15,397 nucleotides of DNA, taken from positions 16,462 to 31,858 of the forward strand of contig ASPA01000011.1 of NCBI GenBank assembly GCA_000405605.1, in the 5' to 3' direction. The notes below the pieces were generated by a model, which was not told the DNA's origin, did not search any database, and saw nothing but the letters and a program-made list of their open reading frames with translations. Origin of the DNA: Atribacteria bacterium SCGC AAA255-G05. GTDB taxonomy: Bacteria; Atribacterota; Phoenicimicrobiia; Phoenicimicrobiales; Phoenicimicrobiaceae. Within the stretch, counting starts at the first letter, position 1. Each line of letters opens with the position of its first letter. Shown here one piece after another: positions 6,335-13,440 of the stretch. The translations under genes and the position numbers were made by a program.

Positions 6335-7744
6335 ATGATGAGAAAACCCCAGGATTTAAAAGATAAAAGAATTACTATAATGGGATTAGGATTAAATCAA
6401 GGCGGCTTGGGAGTTGCCCGCTTTTTAGCAAAGGTCGGTGCTAAAATTTTAATTACAGATTTAAAGACTGAAGAAGAGCTTGGACCTTCTTTAGAAAAAT
6501 TAAAAGATTTCGATGTTAAATATATCCTGGGCCGACACCGGGAAGAAAATTTTATCAATACAGATATGGTAATTCAAAACCCGGCTGTTTCTCATAATTC
6601 AAAGTACTTAAAAATCGCTCGAACCCATGGAATCCCCATAGAAACTGATTTAGGTTTTTTCCTCCAACTTTGCCCTTCTAAAAATATAATCGCCGTTGCC
6701 GGAACAAAAGGTAAAAGCACTGTATCTCAACTTATTTATCATATTTTCAAAGAAGCTCAAAAGGATACAATTTTAGCCGGCAATATCGGTATCTCCGTTT
6801 TAGATATCCTGGAAAAAATCACCCCTCAAACCTGGCTAATCTTAGAAATATCTACCTGGCAGATGGAGGGGATAAAAAACCGTAAATTTCGACCCCAAAC
6901 CGCAGTTTTAACTAATATCTTGCCTGACCACTTAGACCGCTATCCTAATTATAAAAAGTACATCCGGTCAGAAAAATTAATCTTCAAGCACCAAAGGCCA
7001 AATGATAATCTGATAGTAAATTATGATAATGAGGAAACTATTAAAATTAAAAAAGAAGCCGGGTTACCAATTTACTGGTTCAGCGCTAAAAAAAAGATAG
7101 AACCAGGGTGTTATTTAGAAAATGACAAGCTGGTCTTTCACTCAGGAGAATATAAAACGACCTTTGCTAAAATCTCCGATCTTCTTCTACCCGGGGCGCA
7201 TAATCTGGAAAATATTTTAGCAGCAAGCACGGTGGGTTTTATTCATAACATCCCAGGAAATATTATTCTAAAAGCCCTAAAAAATTTTCCCGGAATTCCA
7301 TACAGATTAGAATTTATCGGAGAAGTTAGAGGAATTAAATTTTATAATGACACCTGTGCCACCACTCCGGAGGCAACTTTAGCCGCTTTAGAATCTTTCA
7401 CCGAACAGCCTATTATTTTGTTCTTGGGTGGCAAAGATAAAAAATTAAATTATGAAAATTTTGGGGAAGCCATCGGGAAAAATAAAGAAATTAAAAAGAT
7501 TATCCTCCTGCAGCATCCCGCTTATGACGCCTCCCAAAAAATGCTTTCTGCCTTAAAAAAACACCTTGATTCAGAAAAAATTATCCTTACTTCAAGCTTG
7601 AAAGTGGGAGTAGAAGCAGCCTTACAACAGGCACAAGCAAATGACCTTATTCTTCTTTCCCCTGCAGCAGCCAGTTTCGGGATGTTTAAAAATGAATTTG
7701 ACCGGGGAGATCAATTCAATAAAATAGTAAAAAACCTTAAATAA
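6335..7744 (+). CDS. murD: UDP-N-acetylmuramoyl-L-alanine--D-glutamate ligase
   Basis: This cytoplasmic Mur ligase adds D-glutamate to UDP-MurNAc-L-Ala using ATP, the second peptide-building step of peptidoglycan synthesis. The 469-residue protein shows an N-terminal Rossmann-like UDP-binding domain (MGLGLNQGGLGVARFL, 16-31). The ATP P-loop GTKGKST (123-129) follows, then GNIG (149-152), the E171-containing segment EISTWQME, and LPDHLDRY (196-203). K214 (IRSEKLIF) occupies the place of the carbamylated Lys. The C-terminal domain has GAHNLEN (287-293), YNDTCATTPEAT (337-348), LGGKDKK (364-370) and SPAAASFGMF. STWQME replaces the more usual SSFQLE, a modest divergence. AAGGA (about 6317-6321) precedes the start by about 13 bases, and a second ATG follows at once (MM). 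It stands alone here, away from the usual dcw cell-wall cluster. It is convergent with the DUF1624 gene, and no clear terminator is seen between them. Confidence 0.93.
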   Translation: MMRKPQDLKDKRITIMGLGLNQGGLGVARFLAKVGAKILITDLKTEEELGPSLEKLKDFDVKYILGRHREENFINTDMVIQNPAVSHNSKYLKIARTHGIPIETDLGFFLQLCPSKNIIAVAGTKGKSTVSQLIYHIFKEAQKDTILAGNIGISVLDILEKITPQTWLILEISTWQMEGIKNRKFRPQTAVLTNILPDHLDRYPNYKKYIRSEKLIFKHQRPNDNLIVNYDNEETIKIKKEAGLPIYWFSAKKKIEPGCYLENDKLVFHSGEYKTTFAKISDLLLPGAHNLENILAASTVGFIHNIPGNIILKALKNFPGIPYRLEFIGEVRGIKFYNDTCATTPEATLAALESFTEQPIILFLGGKDKKLNYENFGEAIGKNKEIKKIILLQHPAYDASQKMLSALKKHLDSEKIILTSSLKVGVEAALQQAQANDLILLSPAAASFGMFKNEFDRGDQFNKIVKNLK

Positions 7745-7825
7745 TCTATTTGTTACAATTTAATTTCCATAAGATTAAGATATTGGAGAACTTTTTACAC
7801 CTAAATAGTTAAAAAACAGATAAAA

Positions 7826-8590
7826 TTAGAGTAAATTTACATTCACCATGCCGAAAAGATAGAGTACCGCAATTATTAAGGGCTGATGGAGCAAATAGAT
7901 TAATAAGGAATGTTTTCCCAAAAAACATAAAATTTTTATCCCTGAAAAGAAAGAAATATTAGCAAGTTGAAACCTTCGAGAGTAATCTGAGTAAAGTAAA
8001 TTACCAAAAAATATCCCCATTAAAACCACTCCAAACCAGGGTAAAAGAGGGAAATAGTCAACCGAATAAAATTGAGCTGGCCTAAGCCCTAACCATGACA
8101 GCCAATAAAAATTAAAAGCAAAGCCCTTTAGATATGCCCCCAAAAATATACAAACTAAACCAATTGATAGATTCCAATAGCGGAGTTTCAGAAAAGGATA
8201 AGCTAAAATAATGGAAATTCCGATAAGATGAAGTATACCAAAAATTACAAAAGCCTTGCCTAAAAATATTCGAGTTACCAGGGTTATAATTAAACCCCAG
8301 GAAAATACCTTCAAGCCTCTTCGAAGATATTTTGTGAATAATTTATTTTTATCTTTATGAATTTTCTTAGTCCTGGAAAAACTGACACTAAGGGATACTC
8401 CGACCAAAAAAATAAACGTCGTAGCAGTTACCCGCGCAAAATACATCCAAAAGCCAGAATAAACATTGACATTATAATGAGCAAAATAGTGCAAATTATA
8501 AAGTAGATGATAGAGCACCATCATAATGATGGCAATCCCCCGCAGGAAATCTATTTCCCAGAATCGTTGTGCTACTTTTTTTTCTTCCAT
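7826..8590 (-). CDS. DUF1624 / HGSNAT-like multipass membrane protein, probable acyltransferase
   Basis: The 254-residue protein has about seven hydrophobic segments. It carries the signature of the DUF1624 / heparan-alpha-glucosaminide N-acetyltransferase catalytic family: D14-x-x-R-G in IDFLRGIAIIMMVLYH with H28 at the end of the first helix, FGILHLIGIS (117-126) with H121, DYFPLLPWFGVVLMGI (178-193) and the final LGKHSLLIYLLHQP (224-237). Members are thought to pass acetyl groups across the cytoplasmic membrane to sugars, but most bacterial ones are uncharacterised and the acceptor here is unknown. The length is usual for the bacterial family. AGAAAGG lies about 4 bases before the ATG. It follows deoD on the same strand with a 106-base gap, so cotranscription is possible without implying a shared function. 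Confidence 0.85.
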   Translation of the reverse strand: MEEKKVAQRFWEIDFLRGIAIIMMVLYHLLYNLHYFAHYNVNVYSGFWMYFARVTATTFIFLVGVSLSVSFSRTKKIHKDKNKLFTKYLRRGLKVFSWGLIITLVTRIFLGKAFVIFGILHLIGISIILAYPFLKLRYWNLSIGLVCIFLGAYLKGFAFNFYWLSWLGLRPAQFYSVDYFPLLPWFGVVLMGIFFGNLLYSDYSRRFQLANISFFSGIKILCFLGKHSLLIYLLHQPLIIAVLYLFGMVNVNLL

Positions 8591-8696
8591 AAAACCTTTC
8601 TAAAAAGATAAAAGTTAGCTTTTTATCTCCCACTTTAATTTCACTTATATACAGTGCAGGCATGCACTTCGTAAGGTTTTATTTTTTAAGTAAATT

Positions 8697-9401
8697 TTAT
8701 TGTTCTGCTAATTCCAGGGCAACTTCCACCATCTGGTTAAAGGTCTTCTGCCGCTCTTCTGAAGTGGTCTCTTCTCTGGTTACTAAACTATCAGAAACAG
8801 TTAAAATCGAAAGAGCATTAACTTTAAACTTTGCTGCCAGAGTATATAAAGCAGCTGTCTCCATTTCTACCGCCAATACCCCGTAATTTGCCCAATGCTT
8901 CCAGGAATTAGGGTCATCATGATAAAAAGTATCGGTAGTTAAAACACTCCCTACTTTTACCGAGATGCTTTTCTCTAAGGCAATATCATAAGCTTTTTTT
9001 AAGAGGTTAAAATTTGCAGTTGAAGCATAATCCATACCATTAAAACGCATTTTGTTAATATATGAATCTGTTGATGCACTCATGGCCAAAATAACGTCTC
9101 TAATTTTTATATCTGGCTGCATGGAGCCACAGCTTCCGATTCGGATTAAATTATTTGCTTTATAACTTGTAATAAGTTCATTTAAATATATTGATATCGA
9201 AGGTATTCCCATACCTGTACCCTGGATTGAAACTCTTTTTCCTTTATAAGTTCCGGTATAGCCGTACATACCACGCACCTCATTATAACAGATAGCATCG
9301 GTAAGGAAATTTTCCGCTATATATTTTGCCCTCAAGGGGTCGCCGGGAAGTAAAACCGTGCTGGCAATTTCCCCTTCTTTTGCCCCAATGTGTATACTCA
9401 T
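8697..9401 (-). CDS. deoD: Purine nucleoside phosphorylase, DeoD type
   Basis: This enzyme splits purine (deoxy)nucleosides with phosphate into free base and (deoxy)ribose-1-phosphate in purine salvage. DeoD enzymes form cytoplasmic hexamers. The 234 residues run almost colinear with the E. coli enzyme. H4 (SIHIGAKEG) reaches into the neighbouring active site. The phosphate site is G20 and R24 (GDPLRAKY), R43 (EVRGMYG) and R87 with S90 (RIGSCGS). The ribose site is E179-M180-E181 (AVEMETA). The base-activating D204 (VSDSL) and R217 (SEERQ) are both present. All catalytic positions are retained, so it should be active. AGGAGG (9412-9417) sits 10 bases before the ATG, the clearest ribosome site in the window. 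Its upstream flank is repeat R3, and no convincing -35 element was found. Confidence 0.95.
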   Translation of the reverse strand: MSIHIGAKEGEIASTVLLPGDPLRAKYIAENFLTDAICYNEVRGMYGYTGTYKGKRVSIQGTGMGIPSISIYLNELITSYKANNLIRIGSCGSMQPDIKIRDVILAMSASTDSYINKMRFNGMDYASTANFNLLKKAYDIALEKSISVKVGSVLTTDTFYHDDPNSWKHWANYGVLAVEMETAALYTLAAKFKVNALSILTVSDSLVTREETTSEERQKTFNQMVEVALELAEQ

Positions 9402-9429
9402 AATTATTTGTCCTCCTGCTTAGATAGAT

Positions 9430-9905
9430 TAAATTAGTTGTTAGTATAAGATTAGCGTAGAGCATGTAGCGTTTAGCGTATAGTTGCGGGCTACAAGTGT
9501 AAGTAAAATACAATTAAGTAATTCTCCAATTTAGCAATTGACCGATTTACCAATTCTCCAATTAAGGCAAAGATAAAAACCAATTGAGCAATTAATTAAC
9601 TAATAAATGTAGGGGTAGACCTTGTGTCTAGCCTCCGTAGGACAGGCGTCCCGCCCGTCTATTTCTTCAACACGGCACGCCGTGCCCCCACACCAACCTG
9701 GTATTAATAAATGGTAAGGTTTTATTAGTCACATAACACTTGTTGACAAATATAATTTGTAACATGTGATAAGTAACCTGTAGTAAATACTTGTTTTTAT
9801 AATTTCAGAAATTTAATCTTATCACTCATTACCATATTTCTCATCACTGTATCCTCTACGCTAAACGCTGTACGTTATAAGTTATACGCTAACATACGAA
9901 ATACG
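9430..9905. repeat. Intergenic composite repeat R3, the largest and most complete
   Basis: About 475 bases between deoD and the next gene hold no gene. In order they contain AGCGTAGAGCATGTAGCG-like words (9452-9480), CAATT-rich phrases (9511-9597), a hairpin-rich part (9608-9690) including CACGGC/GCCGTG (9671-9684), a 40-base block (9698-9737) found inverted at 15352-15391, and AAGTAA/CTTATCACTCATTACC words. They end in TCCTCTACGCTAAACGCTG (9851-9869) and GTTATACGCT. About 9549-9640 is an inverted near-copy of 13325-13420, and about 9770-9875 is an inverted relative of R1. Confidence 0.8.
9698..9737 (+). repeat. 40-base inverted repeat, left copy
   Basis: The block starts CTGGTATTAATAAATGG and ends TTAGTCACATAAC. 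It is identical, base for base, to the reverse complement of 15352-15391. It lies in R3 between the hairpin part and the AAGTAA words. Confidence 0.92.
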
Positions 9906-9908
9906 AAT

Positions 9909-10568
9909 TTAACTTTCTTCATTAAACTTTATTATACACTTCTCAATATATTGCCTAAACTTTTTACCATTCATCTTATCGTGCCTGGCATCATAAGTAA
10001 CGTGATTTTTATTATAAGGAGAACTTTTTGCAAATATAACAAATGAGCCTTTAAAATATCTGGAAACTATTCTTGCACTTTTAGGCAGTAGAATTCTCTT
10101 GCCCTTTTCATTATATCCCAGATAACCTTTCTCCCATACTTCTTTTTCTGTATAATGACCGGGCTCTAATTCGGTTACCTTTTCTTTTATAAAAGATGGG
10201 TTAATATTAGGGGTAATCGGCTTTAAACCGGCAGTTTCCAAGCGAAAATAAGCCCAACCTGCATTATTGGGAAAATAATTAAATTCCAATACTTTCGGTT
10301 TAATAATCCTCACTGAATTTGGGGTATTAAATTCAATACACCCTTTCTCTGTTGATTTTTTTGCGCTCGTCAAATCATGACCTCCACCTGCGGGGAATAG
10401 AGTATGATTTAAATTGCCTGCAGAACCTAATTTGTTAAGAATAGAAATTATACTATCGGTATCCTTCCAAAGACAATTGTTTGGGATAGCTGTCGGAAAT
10501 AATTCTCTGATAACTTTTTCCCAAACAATCAAATTTTCCGTTTCGAAATCACCTCTGTCTAATTTCAT
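9909..10568 (-). CDS. Unrecognised 219-residue protein
   Basis: I do not recognise this family. The protein has no signal peptide or membrane segment and looks like a soluble alpha/beta protein rich in Lys and aromatic residues. Notable stretches are a glycine-rich turn FPAGGGHDLTSAK (58-70), VLEFNYFPNNAGWAYFRLET (93-112), a charged Y-T-E-K-E-V-W-E-K-G-Y segment (139-149), and a basic C-terminal part with SRYFKGSFVIFAKSSPYN (169-186) and YDARHDKMNGKKFRQYIEKC (192-211). Histidines H64, H189 and H196 with D65, D193 and D197 could form a site, but this is speculation. It is a real gene by its 219 open codons, ATG start and strong GGAGGAG (about 10574-10580). It stands alone between R3 and tRNA-Ser(GCT), with no partner genes to suggest a role. 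Confidence 0.8.
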   Translation of the reverse strand: MKLDRGDFETENLIVWEKVIRELFPTAIPNNCLWKDTDSIISILNKLGSAGNLNHTLFPAGGGHDLTSAKKSTEKGCIEFNTPNSVRIIKPKVLEFNYFPNNAGWAYFRLETAGLKPITPNINPSFIKEKVTELEPGHYTEKEVWEKGYLGYNEKGKRILLPKSARIVSRYFKGSFVIFAKSSPYNKNHVTYDARHDKMNGKKFRQYIEKCIIKFNEES

Positions 10569-10619
10569 AATTTCTCCTCCCTTTAGATAATGTTTTTAAA
10601 TACTTTTCCATCTTATTAA

Positions 10620-10650
10620 CAAAAAAATGCCGCAACCTTATAAAAGGTTG
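10620..10650 (-). terminator. Rho-independent terminator between tRNA-Ser(GCT) and the 219-residue gene
   Basis: On the minus strand CAACCTT and AAGGTTG (10633-10650) form a 7-bp stem with a 4-base loop, followed after CGGCA by seven T. It lies downstream of tRNA-Ser(GCT) and upstream of the next gene, so it would end the tRNA transcript. Confidence 0.6.
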
Positions 10651-10754
10651 AGACAATTTTTAATATCTTCAGTTAGAATAAATAATGAATAATCTGTTTT
10701 GGTTTTACCAATATCGTAATAAAAAATACTACGATTTTCTCTTAAATCATGCAA
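10638..10754 (-). other. Possible small ORF or gene remnant after tRNA-Ser(GCT)
   Basis: A frame open from about 10770 ends with TAA at 10638 inside the hairpin. It includes a TTG at 10754 and reads protein-like residues such as LRENRSIFYYDIGKTKTDY and SLFILTEDIKNC, with 38 residues from the TTG. There is no ATG in frame, no ribosome site and no family I can name. It could be the C-terminal remnant of a lost gene or a chance frame, since it is short and the DNA is AT-rich. Confidence 0.25.
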
Positions 10755-10782
10755 TATGGCAGCCCTCTTAGCTTATAAAAAA

Positions 10783-10876
10783 TGGCGGAGAGAGAGGGAT
10801 TCGAACCCTCGGAGCAGGCCTTAACCCGCTCAATTGCTTAGCAGGCAACCACCTTCGGCCACTCGGTCATCTCTCC
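10783..10876 (-). tRNA. tRNA-Ser (anticodon GCT)
   Basis: The minus strand forms a class II tRNA. The acceptor GGAGAGA pairs with TCTCTCC, followed by discriminator G and encoded CCA (10783-10785). The D-arm starts TGACCGAGTGG. The anticodon stem TTGC/GCAA has loop CTGCTAA, giving anticodon GCT for AGC and AGU. A long variable arm and a T-arm with GGTTCGAATCC follow. It is the second serine tRNA here, with a different anticodon and an acceptor stem almost the same as the first. Confidence 0.96.
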
Positions 10877-10883
10877 ACTTAAA

Positions 10884-10912
10884 AGTATAACATAATAATT
10901 TTTTTCAGGCAA
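10884..10912 (-). promoter_or_regulatory. Sigma-70-type promoter for tRNA-Ser(GCT)
   Basis: Minus-strand TTGCCT (10907-10912) and TATACT (10884-10889) are 17 bases apart. The predicted start, about 7 bases beyond the -10, falls at the mature tRNA 5' end, so little or no leader would need removal. Confidence 0.65.
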
Positions 10913-10920
10913 GAAAAACC

Positions 10921-11345
10921 AACAAATTTGTATCTCGTATCTCGTGAATCGTATCTCGTACGTTAGCGTACAGCGTTTAGCGTAGAGCGTATAGGATATT
11001 AGTTCCCCAGTTACCCGGTTACCCAGTTTACCGGTTATAAGATATAAGATACAATGTAGGACAGGTATCTCGCTTGTTTAAGATGTCATTGCGACCATAG
11101 GGAGCGCGGTAATCTTTTTTAATAAGGAAACAAAGGTGCCTGGCACCTTTGTTTCCTTATTGCTTGCGATAAACACTAAAATATATTAGAATATGCTAAG
11201 TAAAAATGGATTAGAAGCCAGAAGACAGAATCCAGTATTCAGAATTATTTTAGTATATAAGGTTAATATTATATTGTTAAGTTATTTTATATTCTTCTTA
11301 CTCCTGACTACTGGCTCCTGAATTCTTATTTCTTTAACACGATAC
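10921..11345. repeat. Intergenic composite repeat R4 upstream of mnmG
   Basis: No gene is seen here. The stretch contains ATCTCGTATCTCGTGAATCG-type words (10931-10960), TACAGCGTTTAGCGTAGAGCG (10970-10990), CCAGTTACCCGGTTACCCAG (11007-11026, inverted relative to R1), TGTAGGACAGG (11055-11065), a GTCATTGCGA unit (11085-11094) common as a dispersed repeat in many bacteria, and the 41-base palindrome at 11121-11161. Two facing AGCCAGAAGACAGAATCC / ACTACTGGCTCCTGAATTC phrases lie at about 11217-11246 and 11300-11326. Confidence 0.75.
11121..11161. repeat. Perfect 41-base palindrome
   Basis: Two 20-base arms flank one central T. The left arm runs AATAAGGAAACA...GGTGCC and the right arm is its exact reverse complement. 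The core GGTGCC-T-GGCACC resembles REP/MITE-like elements mobilised by RAYT transposases in other genomes, from recollection. No transposase is nearby. As RNA it would form a 20-bp stem, and as DNA a cruciform. Confidence 0.9.
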
Positions 11346-11361
11346 TCGATACGAATATAAT
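11334..11361 (+). promoter_or_regulatory. Sigma-70-type promoter for mnmG
   Basis: TTAACA (11334-11339) and TATAAT (11356-11361) are 16 bases apart, about 32 bases before the GTG start. The whole spacer is the repeat word CGATACTCGATACGAA, so a repeat unit has become part of a working promoter. Confidence 0.65.
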
Positions 11362-11392
11362 TTCAACCCATAATAAAGGAGAGACTGAAAAA

Positions 11393-13267
11393 GTGAAGCA
11401 ATATCAATATGAGATAATTGTAGTAGGTGCCGGCCATGCCGGATGTGAAGCAGCTCTGGCCGCTGCCAGAATGGGAGCAAAAACACTCCTTATTACTTCC
11501 AATATAGACAATGTTGCTCTGATGCCCTGTAATCCCTCTATAGGAGGTCCGGGCAAAGGACATGTAGCCCGGGAAATCGATGCTTTAGGCGGAGAAATGG
11601 CTAAAAATACCGATAAATCCACTATTCATATAAGGATGTTAAATACCAGCAAAGGTCCGGCTATGTGGGCTTTACGGGCACAGATAGATAAAAAATTATA
11701 TACTCAGGAAATGATACACACTCTCCAAATCCAGAAAAATTTAGATTTAAAACAGGAGATGGTAACAAAATTATTAGTAAATAATTGTCAGATAGAAGGT
11801 GTAATAGTTAAAAGTGGTTTAGAATTTTCTTCTCCCACGGTAATTTTAACTAACGGAACATTTTTAAATGGCTTAATATATATCGGTGAAACTATCTATT
11901 CTGCAGGAAGAGCCGGCGAACTTGCCTCGATTGGTCTGGCAGAAAACCTTAAAGAGTTGGGTTTTAAAGTCGGAAGATTAAATACCTGCACCCCTCCTCG
12001 GATAGATAGGAGAACAATTGATATCTCCAAGATGAAAGAACAGAAGAGTGCAGATATCCCTTTGTCTTTTTCTTTTGAAAATAAAGGGGAAATATATAAG
12101 GATTTTTCAGTATTTATGACCCGAACCAATCAGAAAACTCATCAAATAATCCAGGATAATATCCATAGAGTACCCCTATCTAATGGTACCATCCAGAGTG
12201 CAGCTATCAGATATTGTCCTTCTGTAGAAGATAAGATAATTAGGTTCCCCGAAAAAGAATCTCATCAGATATTCTTGGAACCAGAGGGATATAATACTGA
12301 AGAAATATATTTACAGGGATTTTTTACCAGCCTTCCTGCTGATACCCAGCAGGAAGCTTTGCATACTATTTATGGCTTGGAAAATTGTAAGATTATCCGC
12401 TATGGATACGCCATTGAATATGACATTATATATCCTAATCAATTAAAATACTCTTTAGAAGCTAAAGCAATTAAAGGATTATTTTTAGCCGGACAGGTTA
12501 ATGGAACCTCGGGATATGAAGAGGCAGCCGAACAAGGATTGCTGGCGGGCATAAATGCAGTACAGCTGACACGCGGCAAGGAGCCCTTAGTACTGGATCG
12601 TTCAGAAGCTTACATTGCCGTGGAGATAGATGATTTAGTTACAAAAAGTGTGACTGAGCCCTATCGTTTAAGAACCGGACTGGCTGAATATCGACTACTA
12701 TTAAGGCAGGATAATGCTGATTTAAGACTTACTCCTTATGGATATAAGCTGGGGCTAATCTCAGAACAAAGATATAAATATTTTCTAAATAAAAAAACAC
12801 TGGTTGAAAAGGAAAAGGAAAGATTAAAGGAAGTAATTATTCATGCTACTCAAAGGGTAAATGAATTACTAACCAAATTGGGCACTACCCCTCTATCTGA
12901 GGCAGCTAATTTGGCTACTTTACTTACCAGGCCTGAGGTAACTTATAATCAAACTGCTTCTATCGATCCTAACAGACCAGAACTCCCTGCCGAGGTAACC
13001 GAGCAAGTTGAAATTCAAATAAAATATGCAGGGTATATTAAACGACAAGGGGTTCAGGTAAAAAGATTTAAGAAATTAGAGAATTATAAAATACCTCAAG
13101 ACATCGATTATTTTAATATGCATGGTATATCCCATGAAGGCAAGGAGAGATTTTCAGAAGTGCAGCCAATTTCCTTGGGCCAGGCTAAGAGAATACCGGG
13201 AATAACTCCTTCTGATATCGCCGCCCTGATGATAAACATTGAAAAGATAAAGAGAACAAAAAAATAG
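11393..13267 (+). CDS. mnmG: tRNA uridine-5-carboxymethylaminomethyl modification enzyme MnmG
   Basis: This FAD protein works with MnmE and folate to put a carboxymethylaminomethyl group on wobble U34 of several tRNAs. The 624 residues are of usual length. The FAD-binding GAGHAGCEAA is at 12-21. C46 lies in MPCNPSIGGPGKGH and C275 in RYCPSVEDK, the two cysteines needed for catalysis. LEPEGYNTEEIYLQG, GQVNGTSGYEEAAEQG and the C-terminal YIKRQGVQVKRFKKLE and SLGQAKRIPGITPSDIAAL blocks also fit. The GTG at 11393 has AAAGGAGAG about 9 bases upstream. Some normally constant positions differ: GPAMWALRAQ has Trp where Arg or His is usual, NTCTPPRI has Cys for Gly, and AIRYCPS stands in for GPRYCPS. 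The core still looks functional. The partner mnmE is not in the window. The stop codon overlaps a terminator. Confidence 0.95.
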   Translation: MKQYQYEIIVVGAGHAGCEAALAAARMGAKTLLITSNIDNVALMPCNPSIGGPGKGHVAREIDALGGEMAKNTDKSTIHIRMLNTSKGPAMWALRAQIDKKLYTQEMIHTLQIQKNLDLKQEMVTKLLVNNCQIEGVIVKSGLEFSSPTVILTNGTFLNGLIYIGETIYSAGRAGELASIGLAENLKELGFKVGRLNTCTPPRIDRRTIDISKMKEQKSADIPLSFSFENKGEIYKDFSVFMTRTNQKTHQIIQDNIHRVPLSNGTIQSAAIRYCPSVEDKIIRFPEKESHQIFLEPEGYNTEEIYLQGFFTSLPADTQQEALHTIYGLENCKIIRYGYAIEYDIIYPNQLKYSLEAKAIKGLFLAGQVNGTSGYEEAAEQGLLAGINAVQLTRGKEPLVLDRSEAYIAVEIDDLVTKSVTEPYRLRTGLAEYRLLLRQDNADLRLTPYGYKLGLISEQRYKYFLNKKTLVEKEKERLKEVIIHATQRVNELLTKLGTTPLSEAANLATLLTRPEVTYNQTASIDPNRPELPAEVTEQVEIQIKYAGYIKRQGVQVKRFKKLENYKIPQDIDYFNMHGISHEGKERFSEVQPISLGQAKRIPGITPSDIAALMINIEKIKRTKK

Positions 13268-13296
13268 AATGGGTAATATCCCCATCCTATTTTTTA
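13263..13296 (+). terminator. Rho-independent terminator of mnmG
   Basis: AATAGAATGGG (13263-13273) pairs with CCCATCCTATT (13281-13291) with one mismatch over 11 positions, and T continues to 13295. The stem includes the mnmG stop codon, leaving no spare 3' sequence. Confidence 0.8.
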
Positions 13297-13319
13297 ATAA
13301 GTAATGTGTAACAAGTAAT

Positions 13320-13440
13320 GAGTTCTACGGAGGGCAGACACAAGGTCTGCCCCTACTAATTTTATTAGTTAATTAATTGCTCAATTGGTCTTTATCTTTG
13401 CCCTAATTGGAGAATTGGTGAATTGGTAAATTGGTTAATT
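13320..13440. repeat. Intergenic composite repeat R5 (inverted near-copy of part of R3)
   Basis: From CTACGGAGGGCAGACACAAG (13325-13344) through the CAATTGG phrases to about 13420 the sequence matches the reverse complement of 9549-9640, with only a few differences and one small insertion. It contains the perfect hairpin GGGCAGAC/GTCTGCCC with loop ACAAG (13332-13352). Its right end supplies the last bases and stop codon of folD. Confidence 0.85.

Noticed and set aside
8653..8668. Hairpin AGTGCA/TGCACT between deoD and the DUF1624 gene
   Set aside because: It has only a 6-bp stem and no T-run on the minus strand, so it is not called a terminator.
8662..8886. Plus-strand open frame opposite the deoD 3' end
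   Set aside because: It is antisense to a gene with every DeoD catalytic residue and has no ribosome site.
10877..11392. Riboswitch or structured leader upstream of mnmG
   Set aside because: The sequence is explained by repeat words and the palindrome. No known riboswitch core was recognised, and the predicted mnmG leader is only about 25 bases.
11896..12129. Minus-strand open frame inside mnmG
   Set aside because: It is a mirror of conserved MnmG coding sequence with no independent support.
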